Assembly: GCA_910578615.1 (NCBI GenBank)
Contig: CAJTRI010000004.1
Span: 105,288 to 169,287 of the forward strand
DNA: 64,000 nucleotides
From: an uncultured Duncaniella sp.
GTDB taxonomy: Bacteria; Bacteroidota; Bacteroidia; Bacteroidales; Muribaculaceae
Direction of reading: 5' to 3'
Shown here piece after piece: positions 19,103 to 28,849 of this stretch. The notes below the pieces were generated by a model that was given only the letters and a program-made list of their open reading frames with translations, was not told the DNA's origin and did not search any database. A program made the translations under genes and the position numbers. Positions within the stretch are counted from its first letter, which is position 1. Each line of letters begins with the position of its first letter.

Positions 19103-20391
19103 AACTTTGGAGCAAGGGCTTCGAGCCCGACAAGATGATAGAGAACTTCACCGTGGGCCGAGACCGCGAACTCGACCTCCAACTCGCACGCTATGACGTG
19201 CAAGGTTCCATGGCACATATACGCATGCTCGAAAGTATCGGGCTGCTCACCGCCTCCGAACTCGAAATCCTTCTCAAAGCCCTCGACGAGATTGCCGGCA
19301 TAATAGAGCGTGGCGAGTTCACCATAGACGAAGGAATCGAGGATGTCCACTCACAAGTGGAATTTATGCTAACCGAACGTCTCGGCGACGTAGGAAAAAA
19401 GATACACTCGGGACGTTCCCGCAATGACCAGGTGCTGGTCGATCTCAAACTATTCATGCGTGACAGGCTGAAAGAGACAGCCGCTGCGACAGGACGTCTT
19501 TTCGACATCCTGATAGAGATGAGTGACAGGCACCGCGACATACTCATGCCCGGCTATACCCATCTCCAAGTAGCAATGCCGTCCTCGTTCGGCCTGTGGT
19601 TCGGAGCCTATGCCGAAAGCCTTGCGGACGACATGCAGATGCTTCTCGCGGCCTACAACATAGCCAACCAGAACCCGCTCGGATCTGCTGCCGGCTACGG
19701 GTCTTCTTTCCCACTTGACCGCGAGATGACAACGAGACTACTCGGATTCTCAGACCTGCACTACAATGTAGTGGCAGCACAGATGTCACGCGGAAAGACC
19801 GAGCGTGCTGCCGCCATGGCCATAGCCTCGATAGCCTCCACCCTCGGCAGAATGGCCATGGACGTGTGCATGTGGATGTGCCAGAATTTTGCTTTCGTCT
19901 CCTTCCCGGACGAACTTACCACAGGCTCATCCATAATGCCACACAAGAAGAACCCTGATGTCTTCGAGATAATGCGCGGCAAGTGTAACCGCTTCCAGTC
20001 CATCCCCAACGAGATAGCTCTTCTCACAGCAAATCTTCCTCTCGGTTACAACCGAGACCTGCAATTGCTTAAAGACATCATCTTCCCGGCTGTGGGCGAA
20101 ATAAACGAGTGTCTCGAAATGGCTTCGTTCATGCTACCGCAGATGAAGGTCAGAACCGATATACTTGAAGACACGCGTTATGACTATCTCTTCACCGTGG
20201 AGGAGGTCAACCGCCTCGTACTTGCAGGAATGCCTTTCCGCGAAGCCTATAAGAAGGTGGGCCTCGAAGTACAGGAGGGAACATACCGCCCGGTAAGGGA
20301 AGTAAAACACACTCATCTCGGCTCAATCAGCAACCTTGCCAACGACCGCATATCCGAGAAGTTCCATAAATTGTTAGAGAAGTTCGTTTAA
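19099..20391 (+). CDS. argH: Argininosuccinate lyase
   Basis: Cleaves argininosuccinate to arginine and fumarate, the last step. The signature GSSIMPHKKNPDVFEIMRGK, the SGRSRNDQVLVDLKLFMRD segment and GYTHLQVAMPSSFG are all present. At 430 residues it is normal length. Last gene of the operon; it ends at a strong terminator. Confidence 0.95.
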   Translation: MKLWSKGFEPDKMIENFTVGRDRELDLQLARYDVQGSMAHIRMLESIGLLTASELEILLKALDEIAGIIERGEFTIDEGIEDVHSQVEFMLTERLGDVGKKIHSGRSRNDQVLVDLKLFMRDRLKETAAATGRLFDILIEMSDRHRDILMPGYTHLQVAMPSSFGLWFGAYAESLADDMQMLLAAYNIANQNPLGSAAGYGSSFPLDREMTTRLLGFSDLHYNVVAAQMSRGKTERAAAMAIASIASTLGRMAMDVCMWMCQNFAFVSFPDELTTGSSIMPHKKNPDVFEIMRGKCNRFQSIPNEIALLTANLPLGYNRDLQLLKDIIFPAVGEINECLEMASFMLPQMKVRTDILEDTRYDYLFTVEEVNRLVLAGMPFREAYKKVGLEVQEGTYRPVREVKHTHLGSISNLANDRISEKFHKLLEKFV

Positions 20392-20434
20392 CACACCTCT
20401 CTTCTGACCCCATAAACAGGAGCCAACAAAAAAA

Positions 20435-20473
20435 ACGGCCGGTGTTTCAATCTGCATTTGAAACACCGGCCGT
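20435..20473. terminator. Bidirectional terminator after argH
   Basis: 16-bp perfect GC-rich inverted repeat (20435-20450 and 20458-20473) with a 7-nt loop. An A-run in front of the left arm gives a T-run for the minus-strand gene converging from 20493. Confidence 0.9.
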
Positions 20474-20492
20474 CAAAATATCATCCGCCCGT

Positions 20493-22244
20493 TCAGAACT
20501 TGAATCCGGCACCTATCAGCACATGGGTGCCCTGAACAGGCCTGTCTCCGAGATAAAGCCAGGAACGGTTCATAAGGTTCTCGCCTCGGGCAAAAAGCGT
20601 CAGACGGTCTGAGACCTCATAGCCTACTCCGACTGACAGGTCGGAAACTGCGCGAAGGCTCTGACGCACAGGTTCATGATAAGGAAGTCCGAGAACATTG
20701 ACAGCTTCGGGGTTGAAGGCATACTCGCAACGACCGCCTCTGAACTCATATACAGCCTCTATCAGCAATCTGTCCACAGGACGCAGTTTCAGATTTGCCT
20801 TCACGACATGCTTCGCACGGTCACGCCATTCATAATAAGCCTTGTTGTATTCCGACGGAGCTGTCTCCCATGAAGCACGTATGGCAAAACGCTTGCCGTT
20901 GTCATAACCTGCCGCAACGCCGAAATGCCATCCTTTGAGATCCACACCATACAGGACGCCGCCACCGGGATAGAAACTGCCTGCCGCCCCCATAAGCCAT
21001 CCGTCAGCCTTGGCATAACCGCCGAAAAGCTCTATGAAGCTGCCGAGAAACGGCCCCATGGTCAGTTTGCCGTCAAAGGCATAAGGAATACGGCTAAGCT
21101 CCGTATAAGCCGCTACCCCTGTCAGATAGGGGGTGATGTCATACAGGCCGGAAAGAGTGTTAAACCTCGAACCGCCATGGGCTTTCAGTTCAAGCCCGAA
21201 AACCTGTGTAGGTGACCATGCAAAAGTCACATCAGGAGAGAAACGCACGGCGTTGCCCGACTTAACAGCCACATCCACATCTGCCCCTACACGGAAAGTC
21301 ACTTTGTCCGAACGAGTCATCCAATAGGGAGTCAGAGTCATAAGCCCCATGGTTTTCGCAGATATAAGTTCGTAGTCCGACATGCCGATAGGCGGAACGA
21401 AACCATAGTGGCTTGAAGTGCGTAGCAACGAGGCATCCACATCAAGCCCGGCACAGGAATTATCGCCGGTTGAGACAGCTCCTGTCAGAACGGCACCAAA
21501 CAGATTCTCGCTGACATTAGGCAGTTCTGTCTTGTCTGTAACGGGCACATAGGAATCCAATACAGACAGATTCTTGGCCTTTCCGAATGCGAATCTACGA
21601 TATTTCAGCGCCACCGAATAATCCAGTCCGGCAGCCGACGACCTGAAATTCACAGCCGCGTTAAGGCGTCCGGCCGGATTGGTATATGATGAGTATCTTC
21701 CAGCGAGTTTGTGTGTGGCATAGGTGTAGTCGACACCGGCATCAACAAACGATCTGTTGCCTACCGCCCTGTGCAGGTCAAGACCTACCGAGGCGGTATG
21801 ATCCTGCCATTTCATACGACCACCGTCAAGATCACGGCCACGGTTGTAAACCGCACCGTCATACTGTCCCCACAGACTCAGGCGGGTACGGTCATCGTCA
21901 AGAATGCGGTATCCGGCAGAAACCGCCGCATCAAAGAGAGGCATCCCGGCGGCCAGATCCACATATCCACGGTAAGGTGACGAATAAAGGCGGTCACCCC
22001 ATGCCACAGGGTCAAGGACTGTTATCGAACGCGGGACAGCGGTAGTCACGGTGCGGTCACTGAACGTAAGCCCCGAGGCTTTGAGCGGTGGAAGCGTCAC
22101 GGGGGGATGAACCATTATGCGCGACGCATCACGCTTAGTGGGAACAATCTCCTGCTCCACGGTGATTTCCTTGTGAAGATCCTGTGCCTGGAGCGAGCAC
22201 GGAAGCACCAGCAACAGTGCCGGTATTATATGGCGGATTGTCAT
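20493..22244 (-). CDS. TonB-dependent-receptor-like beta-barrel without visible plug
   Basis: 583-residue outer-membrane protein: signal peptide (MTIRHIIPALLLVLPCSLQA), then about 75 residues of Pro-rich linker and a barrel with typical strands (YRGYVDLAAGMPLFDAAVSAG onward in short pieces), ending in LIGAGFKF. The strand pattern is that of TonB-dependent receptors, but no plug domain or TonB box is visible and 583 residues leave no room for one. Its ATG overlaps the stop of the TPR gene by one base (TAATG), so the two are coupled and probably act together. Substrate unknown. Confidence 0.75.
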   Translation of the reverse strand: MTIRHIIPALLLVLPCSLQAQDLHKEITVEQEIVPTKRDASRIMVHPPVTLPPLKASGLTFSDRTVTTAVPRSITVLDPVAWGDRLYSSPYRGYVDLAAGMPLFDAAVSAGYRILDDDRTRLSLWGQYDGAVYNRGRDLDGGRMKWQDHTASVGLDLHRAVGNRSFVDAGVDYTYATHKLAGRYSSYTNPAGRLNAAVNFRSSAAGLDYSVALKYRRFAFGKAKNLSVLDSYVPVTDKTELPNVSENLFGAVLTGAVSTGDNSCAGLDVDASLLRTSSHYGFVPPIGMSDYELISAKTMGLMTLTPYWMTRSDKVTFRVGADVDVAVKSGNAVRFSPDVTFAWSPTQVFGLELKAHGGSRFNTLSGLYDITPYLTGVAAYTELSRIPYAFDGKLTMGPFLGSFIELFGGYAKADGWLMGAAGSFYPGGGVLYGVDLKGWHFGVAAGYDNGKRFAIRASWETAPSEYNKAYYEWRDRAKHVVKANLKLRPVDRLLIEAVYEFRGGRCEYAFNPEAVNVLGLPYHEPVRQSLRAVSDLSVGVGYEVSDRLTLFARGENLMNRSWLYLGDRPVQGTHVLIGAGFKF

Positions 22245-25200
22245 TACTTCTTGGTGTTAAGGCGCGAGTCAATCATCTCGAAGATGTCGGCCTCGCTGCC
22301 GGGATAGTTGGAACGGAGTGATTTGAGATACTCATCGGCTTCGAAGGCCTTTCCTTGCTTGCGGAGGATGTCGCTGTAAAGGATGAATCCACGGGCCAGC
22401 CAATAACGGTGGGGAGTGTCAGAGGCTATAAGACTGTCCGCCACCTTCATGGCACGGTCTGTCTTGCCTCGGTCGAGAAGAGACTGTCCGAGATAATAGG
22501 AACTCTTGGCCCCGTTGATGTCCGATGGGTTGGCGGAAAGCTCCTCCCAGTCGGCATAAGCGGCATCAAGATTTCCGAGGCGTTCATTGGCCATGGCGCG
22601 CAAGAAACGGACTTCGTTCATATCGGCCGGCAGATTGGCAGCGGTGGATTTGAGCAACTTGTCAGCCACATTGACCACATCGGCATACTTGCCGAGGTCT
22701 GCCGCCGTATGGATCAGTCCCAGACGGGCGGCACGGAGCATATTGGCCCCTGACGCATGGCTTTCAAGCTCGCTGAAAGTACTGTAAGCAATCTCAGTCT
22801 TTCCGAGAGCGGCCTCAGCCTGTCCCTTGACAAGGAGTGCGTCCTCAGCCACCTCTGAGTCAGGATATTCGAGAAGCACCTGTGAGGCATAGCCCTGGGC
22901 CTCGGCAGCACGGTCGGAGTTCCATGCGTCCTCAGCGAGAAGATAGAGCGCACGTGCACGCGAGGCACCCTCGGGATATTCCCTGACATAGCTTGTCAGA
23001 CCTGCTATGGCGCCGGAATTGATATAGGCATTCTCCGCAGCCGTGAAAGCCGCGCGCTCTATGTCGTCAGCCTCGAAGCGGGGGGCATTGGGGACGGAAT
23101 TGACAAACGCCACAAATTCTTTCAGCTTTCCGTCAGCGGCATATATCTGTTTTAGGTCATCGGCAGCCACACGTGCCTCCTCGCTGGACGGGAAGGTATA
23201 TATAACCTTTTTATATGTCTCTATACCCTTTGCCCGTTCTCCACGGTTGATGTAGGTAATGGCCAGTTGGAGGTAGCCGTTACGTCCGGGAGCTGTCCCG
23301 GGATAGAGACGGACAAGTTCTCCATAAGTCTTTATCGCGGCATCGGTATTGCCCGTTGCAGACTGGCTTTCAGCCTTTTCAAGAAGGGCGCCCGGTATAA
23401 GGCCCGAGGAGGGGAACTTGTCAATAAGCTCGTCAATGAGTGATATCTTGCCGGAATGGTCACGCTGCAAACCCTTCATGAGGGCATACTGATAGAGGGC
23501 ATAGTCAGCCGAAGACGGGTTGAGGTCATAGGCCTTCTTATAGTCTGCGGCCGCCCCGTCAATGTCACTGAGATAATAACGGCAGTCGGCCATACGGGTA
23601 TGTATGTCCGGCACGAGGCGTGCAGCCTCCTGCCGGCCGAGCCGGGCCGAAAGAGCAAGAGCGTTGGAAAAGTCGGATAGAGCCTTGGCATACTCTTCTT
23701 GCTGGAAACGGGTATATCCGAGAGCGTAACGCATCAAGGCTATATCCCCGCTATCCTTCTTAGGCGCAGATTCGTAGTAAGCGGCATAGCATCTGGCGGC
23801 ATCATCATAATTGCCACGTGTATAATAGCAATCTCCGAGCCAGAAATCACATTGGCGCACTATGGAACGATCGCCGCCACGTATATCGCGTGCCTCGGTC
23901 AGGTGGGTGATGGCGTCAGCCAGACGCCCGGACGAGTATTCACGCGTTCCGAGGACGAAGAGCACTCTCTGCTTGGCGGCAAGAAGGTCTGCCGACGGAG
24001 ACTTGACCTTGTTGATTGCAGCGAGAGCCGAGGTATAGTCATTGTCTGTCATATATCCGTTGACAATGAACTGCCTCACGTCACCGGCATAGCGGGAATC
24101 GGGATACTCTTCGAGAAAGTTTTCGAGAAGTGCCACTGAGTTGCCGAACGGCGCGCGTCCGCCGTCCATACGTGCGACGGCATAATTATAGAAAGCCGTC
24201 TCACGTACCTCCCGGTCATAGTTGACACGGTAGGCATTCTCGAATGCCATCATTGCCGATGTCTTGTCGCCTCTCTTCAAGTAAGCCTGACCGAGAAACA
24301 GCCACGCGCTCTGCTCCATGGCCGAATGAGAGCCTATGGCCTGCTGGAAGAGTTTTATTGCAGCGTCCGTGTCCCCTTTGTCGAACTCGTCAACACCGAG
24401 GATATAGAATGCCGACGGGGACGCCTTGGCGGCCTCGGCACAATATTTCCACAGATAAGGCATAGCCTCCGCCGAACGGCCGAGATTGTATAGCGACTCT
24501 CCCGCCAGACGGTTGCATTCGGCTGTAAACTCCGGCACCGTCCCCTTGGCGAGAAGGCTTTTGGAGAGAGACAGGGATTTGTCATAGTCACCCTGCGCGA
24601 AGGCTATCTGTGCCTCATAGTAAGGGACTGCGTTTCCGGGAGCGGCAGAGGTGTCGACACCCTTGAAATACCGAAGGGCCGAATCATAGTCCTTCTTCGC
24701 ATATGAAAGGTAACCGAGATAGAACCGGGCGGCATTGCGCCACTCCGTCTTTCCTTGAAGGGTGCGGAACAGCGAGGCCGCCGTGTCCGTCTCCCCGAGA
24801 AGCATGTAGCAATAGGCCTGGCGATAGTTCATCTCGTCCTGACGGGCTGATGTGAGCGCGCCCGGGTTGACCTGCGCATATTCGTTAAGAGCCTGCGCAT
24901 ACTCTCCACGGTGATAATAATAATCACCCACCGACATCATCACGTCGGCACGGCGGGGGGATATCGGATAGTCTTCCAGAAAACGGTTGAGAATCCCAAG
25001 TGCCTCGTCATCGCCGAGACCGAGTGTCGCCTTTCCGAGATAGAACAATGCCTCCTCCCTCTGCCCCGGCGTCGAGGCAAGGGCATGGATACGGGCAAGC
25101 TGGTCTATGCACCCGCTATAATTGTGATCCTCAAACATGAGGATGCCTCGTTCAAGGTATCCCCCGGCGTCGGGACTGTTGACTTGCGCCCCGGCCACGC

Positions 25201-25252
25201 CACCCCCGGCGAGCAACATCCCGAGGGCCGTGAGCAATAATGGTCGTTTCAT
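22244..25252 (-). CDS. Exported tetratricopeptide-repeat protein
   Basis: Periplasmic or surface TPR protein, 1002 residues from the chosen ATG at 25252 (MKRPLLLTALGMLLAGGG signal peptide); a longer frame from 25333 would cross the promoter. More than a dozen TPR-like units run through the protein, for example EEALFYLGKATLGLGDDEAL and the repeated aromatic-Leu-Gly-Ala spacing. Some of the later repeats resemble YbgF/BamD-type outer-membrane TPR proteins. It is translationally coupled to the barrel gene downstream. A scaffold for an envelope complex is likely; the cargo is unknown. Confidence 0.85.
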   Translation of the reverse strand: MKRPLLLTALGMLLAGGGVAGAQVNSPDAGGYLERGILMFEDHNYSGCIDQLARIHALASTPGQREEALFYLGKATLGLGDDEALGILNRFLEDYPISPRRADVMMSVGDYYYHRGEYAQALNEYAQVNPGALTSARQDEMNYRQAYCYMLLGETDTAASLFRTLQGKTEWRNAARFYLGYLSYAKKDYDSALRYFKGVDTSAAPGNAVPYYEAQIAFAQGDYDKSLSLSKSLLAKGTVPEFTAECNRLAGESLYNLGRSAEAMPYLWKYCAEAAKASPSAFYILGVDEFDKGDTDAAIKLFQQAIGSHSAMEQSAWLFLGQAYLKRGDKTSAMMAFENAYRVNYDREVRETAFYNYAVARMDGGRAPFGNSVALLENFLEEYPDSRYAGDVRQFIVNGYMTDNDYTSALAAINKVKSPSADLLAAKQRVLFVLGTREYSSGRLADAITHLTEARDIRGGDRSIVRQCDFWLGDCYYTRGNYDDAARCYAAYYESAPKKDSGDIALMRYALGYTRFQQEEYAKALSDFSNALALSARLGRQEAARLVPDIHTRMADCRYYLSDIDGAAADYKKAYDLNPSSADYALYQYALMKGLQRDHSGKISLIDELIDKFPSSGLIPGALLEKAESQSATGNTDAAIKTYGELVRLYPGTAPGRNGYLQLAITYINRGERAKGIETYKKVIYTFPSSEEARVAADDLKQIYAADGKLKEFVAFVNSVPNAPRFEADDIERAAFTAAENAYINSGAIAGLTSYVREYPEGASRARALYLLAEDAWNSDRAAEAQGYASQVLLEYPDSEVAEDALLVKGQAEAALGKTEIAYSTFSELESHASGANMLRAARLGLIHTAADLGKYADVVNVADKLLKSTAANLPADMNEVRFLRAMANERLGNLDAAYADWEELSANPSDINGAKSSYYLGQSLLDRGKTDRAMKVADSLIASDTPHRYWLARGFILYSDILRKQGKAFEADEYLKSLRSNYPGSEADIFEMIDSRLNTKK

Positions 25253-25277
25253 CTGTGAAATGGTCTGAATATGATTG

Positions 25278-25310
25278 CAAAGGTAGTTAAAAAAGATGAT
25301 AAAGCACAAG
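25278..25310 (-). promoter_or_regulatory. Promoter of the TPR/barrel pair
   Basis: Minus strand: CTTG (25307-25310), 21-nt spacer, TACCTTTG (25278-25285), about 26 nt before the ATG at 25252. Divergent from the glycosyltransferase promoter. Confidence 0.7.
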
Positions 25311-25333
25311 CACGTGTTTAATTTCCGTTTCAT

Positions 25334-25364
25334 TTTGGTTTTTCATCAAAAATGCATACATTTG
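25334..25364 (+). promoter_or_regulatory. Promoter of the GT4 glycosyltransferase, giving a near-leaderless mRNA
   Basis: TTTG (25334-25337), 19-nt spacer, TACATTTG (25357-25364). Transcription should start within a few bases of the ATG at 25370. The upstream in-frame ATG at 25352 overlaps the spacer and -7 box, so it cannot be the start. Confidence 0.75.
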
Positions 25365-25369
25365 CCTCT

Positions 25370-26422
25370 ATGAACGTACTGATGTGTTGCTCGGCCCTAT
25401 CCTATAAAGGAGGCATGGTCAGCGTGGTCAAGGGATATCTCGACTATGCCGGCAAGGGTGATGTGCGCATAACCTTCGTCCCCACCCATCGTGACGGAGG
25501 CAAGCTCCGGCTCATAGCCTGTTTTGCCCTCGCCTATGTAAGGATAATGGCCATGGCCCTGCGTGGCCGGATAGACGTGGCCCATCTCCACACAGCCGAG
25601 CGTGGGAGCTTTGTCAGAAAGGCCATACTCCTGCGGTCTCTCCGCCGACTTGGCGTGAAGACGGTGCTACACCATCACGGAGCGGAGTTCGAGGAGTATC
25701 ATGCATCCGTATCACCGCGTCACCGGCGATTCATAGCGCGGACGCTCGAACTGGCAGACGCGAACATCGTACTCAGCCGGCGCCTTGTGGACATGATTAG
25801 GTCAAAGGCTCCCGGAGCCAGAGTGGAGGTGCTGTACAATGCCGTCCCCGTCCCTGAGTCAAACCCATATTATCCAGACTCCGGCTACATAATGTTCCTC
25901 GGACGCCTCGGAAAGCGCAAAGGCACCTACGACCTGATAGAGGCGATACGATTGCTTGACCCGGAACTCCCTGACAACGTCAGGTTCCTGCTCTGCGGCG
26001 ACGGGGAAGAGGAACAGGTCAGGGCGCTCATCACACGTCACGGACTATGGCACAGGATAGGCCACGTCGGGTGGGTGGACGGAGAGATGAAGGAAGGATT
26101 TCTCGAAAAAACCATGATCAACGTCCTCCCATCCTACAACGAAGGGCTGCCAATGACCATACTTGAAACCATGGCCCGAGGTATCCCCAACATATCAACC
26201 CCGATAGCCTCCATCCCGGAGGTCATAACCGACGGAGAGACAGGGCTCCTCGTAAATCCAGGTGACATACCTGCCCTTACAGCCTCCCTGAGACGCCTCA
26301 TCAACGACAGGGAGACCCGACTCAGCATCTCTTCCGCCTCCCATGCCCTTATTGCCCGACGCTTCTCCCTGCCGGCCGCGTTCGGACGCCTGACCGACAT
26401 CTACAAGTCATTACACACATAA
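25370..26422 (+). CDS. GT4-family glycosyltransferase
   Basis: Retaining GT-B glycosyltransferase of about 350 residues, start chosen at 25370 (MNVLMCCSALSYKGGM). The N-terminal acceptor domain has LHHHGAEFEEYH. The C-terminal nucleotide-sugar domain has YIMFLGRLGKRKGTYDLIEA, LLCGDGEEEQ and the E-x7-E region PSYNEGLPMTILETMARG. Cytoplasmic, perhaps at the inner membrane, building a polysaccharide or glycolipid; the sugar is not predictable. The GH31 gene follows after 1 bp, so the two form an operon. Confidence 0.9.
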   Translation: MNVLMCCSALSYKGGMVSVVKGYLDYAGKGDVRITFVPTHRDGGKLRLIACFALAYVRIMAMALRGRIDVAHLHTAERGSFVRKAILLRSLRRLGVKTVLHHHGAEFEEYHASVSPRHRRFIARTLELADANIVLSRRLVDMIRSKAPGARVEVLYNAVPVPESNPYYPDSGYIMFLGRLGKRKGTYDLIEAIRLLDPELPDNVRFLLCGDGEEEQVRALITRHGLWHRIGHVGWVDGEMKEGFLEKTMINVLPSYNEGLPMTILETMARGIPNISTPIASIPEVITDGETGLLVNPGDIPALTASLRRLINDRETRLSISSASHALIARRFSLPAAFGRLTDIYKSLHT

Positions 26423-26423
26423 C

Positions 26424-28742
26424 ATGAAAACAGCCTTACACAGACATCTGATTACCACGTTTGCCACAGTCTTATTAGCCACATCCGCATCATCACAGCT
26501 CAGAACCAACAACGGGGTGGAATATCTTCTAAGCCAATCTCGTGACCTGAGCGGAGACTTCTCAGACCTAAGCCATCACTATTTCCTTGCTGACTCGCTC
26601 GATTCGCTCGATCCTTCTACCGGGCGTGGAGCCGTCAGATGGAAGCGCCACCAGCTCATGCCCCGGCAGGCCTTCAATGCCAACACCTATCTGCTGCAAC
26701 CACTCTCCTCCCTTGATTTCCCGGACACGGCCTATGACAACGACCCGGTTCTCGGATTCAGGGTAGACCCGGTGGACGAGAGCACCATACGCATCCGCTT
26801 ATACACATCGCCCATAGAGCCGAAAGAACCTGCTGACGACCCTATGCTTGCAGGAGAGGTACCCGTCAACCGGGCCTCATGGAAAGTATCCCAGACCCCG
26901 GCCTCGGTCACATACACATCATCGGCAGGCTCTCTTGAAATATCACGCCACCCATGGCGGATAACCCTGCGCGACGGCAACGGCAAACTGCTGACCAAAA
27001 CACGCACATGGAGCGACAACGACTCCACGCAGGTCAAGGTACAGCCGTTCAGCTTCATCAAGAGGGGTTCTGACAACACCCGGTCTGTCAACCCCGTGTT
27101 CTCCCTCCTGCCGGGTGAGAAAATCTTCGGCACGGGAGAAAGCCCCACCGCCCTCAACAAGGCCGGACAGAAAGTAAACATGTTCGTCACAGACCCGCAG
27201 GGGCCTGAAACCGCCGACATGTACAAGCCCATCCCCTTCTACATGAGTGACCGTGGCTACGGAGTCTTCATCCACACCCCGGCCCCTGTCACCGCCGATT
27301 TCGGAGCAACCTACGGAGGCGCCACTAAACTTTTCATGGCTGACGAGGTCATGGACATCTTCATCTTTCTCGGTTCCCCGAAGGAGATTCTCTCCGAATA
27401 CACCGCCCTTGTGGGACGTCCCGAAATGCCGCCGTTGTGGAGCTTCGGCACATGGATGAGCCGCATCACATATTTCAGCGAGAAAGAGGGACGCGAAGTG
27501 GCTGCGAAACTGCGTGAGAACAAGATTCCGGCCGACGTGATACACTTCGACACAGGATGGTTCGGAACAGACTGGCAGTGTGACTACGCCTTTGCATCAG
27601 ACCGCTTCGACAATCCTCAGAAAATGCTTTCCGACCTGAAAAAAGACGGTTTCCATACATGCCTCTGGCAGCTTCCATACTTCACTCCCAAAAACAAATT
27701 CTTCAACGAACTTGTCGAGAAGGGCCTCTACGTCCGCAACGGACGCGGCGAACTGCCTTATGAGGATGTCGTCCTTGACTTCACCAATCCCGCCACGATA
27801 GAATGGTATCAAGAAAAAATCGGCAACCTTCTACGTCAGGGTGTCAGCGCCATAAAAGTGGATTTCGGCGAGGGAGCACCCCTCGAAGGCATCTACTCCA
27901 ACGGTCGCAGCGGACTCTACGAACACAACCTCTATCCCGTCCGCTATAACAGGGCTGTGGCTGACATCACAAAGCGCGTTAACGGCGAAAACATCATATG
28001 GGCACGCTCGGCGTGGGCCGGCTCACAACGCTACCCGCTCCACTGGGGAGGGGACGCAGCCACCACCGATGCCGGACTGCAAGGCACACTCAGAGCCGGG
28101 CTCTCGCTCGGACTCAGCGGGTTCTCGTTTTGGAGCCACGACATAGGCGGCTTTGTCACCGATAGCCCTGAGGAGCTATACCGCCGCTGGCTGCCATTCG
28201 GCTTCCTGACCTCGCATACCCGCGTACACGGCGCGCCTCCCACCGAACCATGGCTCTACGGAAAGGATTTCACAGACTACTTCCGCAAATGCGCCGAACT
28301 GAAATACACACTGATGCCATATGTCTATACCGAGGCAGTGGAAAGCTCGTCCAACGGATGGCCTATGCTCAGGGCATTACTCGTGGAATTCCCTGATGAT
28401 CCCGGTGCATGGAGAGTTGACGACCAGTACATGTTCGGTTCATCCATCCTTGTAGCCCCCATGATGGAACCCGGCACCTCACGCGATGTCTATCTTCCCG
28501 GCAAAGACAAATGGATCGATTACCAGACAGGAACAATCTATTCTCCCGGATGGAACCACATATCCGTAGCCGAATTGCCTGTGATAATGCTCGTCAAGGA
28601 TGGAACGGCGCTACCCCACCTCCCGGTAGCACAGTCCACCGACCGGCTCCAATGGGACAAGCTCACATGGCGTCCGTTTACAGCCGTCATCCCGGCACAT
28701 GGAAACGCCCTGTTGCCGGACGGAAGGAAACTTAGCTACTAA
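26424..28742 (+). CDS. Exported GH31 alpha-glycosidase (alpha-xylosidase/alpha-glucosidase type)
   Basis: 772-residue glycoside hydrolase family 31 enzyme with a signal peptide (about residues 1-25), so probably periplasmic. The (beta/alpha)8 domain has HFDTGWFGTDWQCDY, the nucleophile Asp480 in IKVDFGEG, and the acid/base Asp544 in HWGGDAATT, followed by GLSLGLSGFSFWSHDIGGFV. The KxDFGE motif is the YicI-like (alpha-xylosidase) version. True substrate (xylosides or glucosides) is not decided. Linked to a GT4 gene, which is an unusual pairing. Confidence 0.9.
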   Translation: MKTALHRHLITTFATVLLATSASSQLRTNNGVEYLLSQSRDLSGDFSDLSHHYFLADSLDSLDPSTGRGAVRWKRHQLMPRQAFNANTYLLQPLSSLDFPDTAYDNDPVLGFRVDPVDESTIRIRLYTSPIEPKEPADDPMLAGEVPVNRASWKVSQTPASVTYTSSAGSLEISRHPWRITLRDGNGKLLTKTRTWSDNDSTQVKVQPFSFIKRGSDNTRSVNPVFSLLPGEKIFGTGESPTALNKAGQKVNMFVTDPQGPETADMYKPIPFYMSDRGYGVFIHTPAPVTADFGATYGGATKLFMADEVMDIFIFLGSPKEILSEYTALVGRPEMPPLWSFGTWMSRITYFSEKEGREVAAKLRENKIPADVIHFDTGWFGTDWQCDYAFASDRFDNPQKMLSDLKKDGFHTCLWQLPYFTPKNKFFNELVEKGLYVRNGRGELPYEDVVLDFTNPATIEWYQEKIGNLLRQGVSAIKVDFGEGAPLEGIYSNGRSGLYEHNLYPVRYNRAVADITKRVNGENIIWARSAWAGSQRYPLHWGGDAATTDAGLQGTLRAGLSLGLSGFSFWSHDIGGFVTDSPEELYRRWLPFGFLTSHTRVHGAPPTEPWLYGKDFTDYFRKCAELKYTLMPYVYTEAVESSSNGWPMLRALLVEFPDDPGAWRVDDQYMFGSSILVAPMMEPGTSRDVYLPGKDKWIDYQTGTIYSPGWNHISVAELPVIMLVKDGTALPHLPVAQSTDRLQWDKLTWRPFTAVIPAHGNALLPDGRKLSY

Positions 28743-28755
28743 ACCGTCACACACA

Positions 28756-28797
28756 TTCAGAGGCCGGGAACCTTGACATGGTCTCCCGGCCTCTGAA
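28756..28797. terminator. Terminator hairpin after the GH31 gene
   Basis: 14-bp perfect inverted repeat (28756-28769 and 28784-28797). There is no strong T-run directly after it, so it may be a weak terminator or an mRNA-stabilising hairpin. Confidence 0.6.
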
Positions 28798-28810
28798 CCG
28801 TAAAACTATT

Positions 28811-28842
28811 TTTGCCCGTCCGGGGAATTTTGCGTAATTTTG
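28811..28842 (+). promoter_or_regulatory. Promoter of the FtsB-like gene, near-leaderless
   Basis: Exact TTTG (28811-28814), 20-nt spacer, TAATTTTG (28835-28842). Only 7 nt separate the box from the ATG at 28850. Confidence 0.82.
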
Positions 28843-28849
28843 CAACAAT

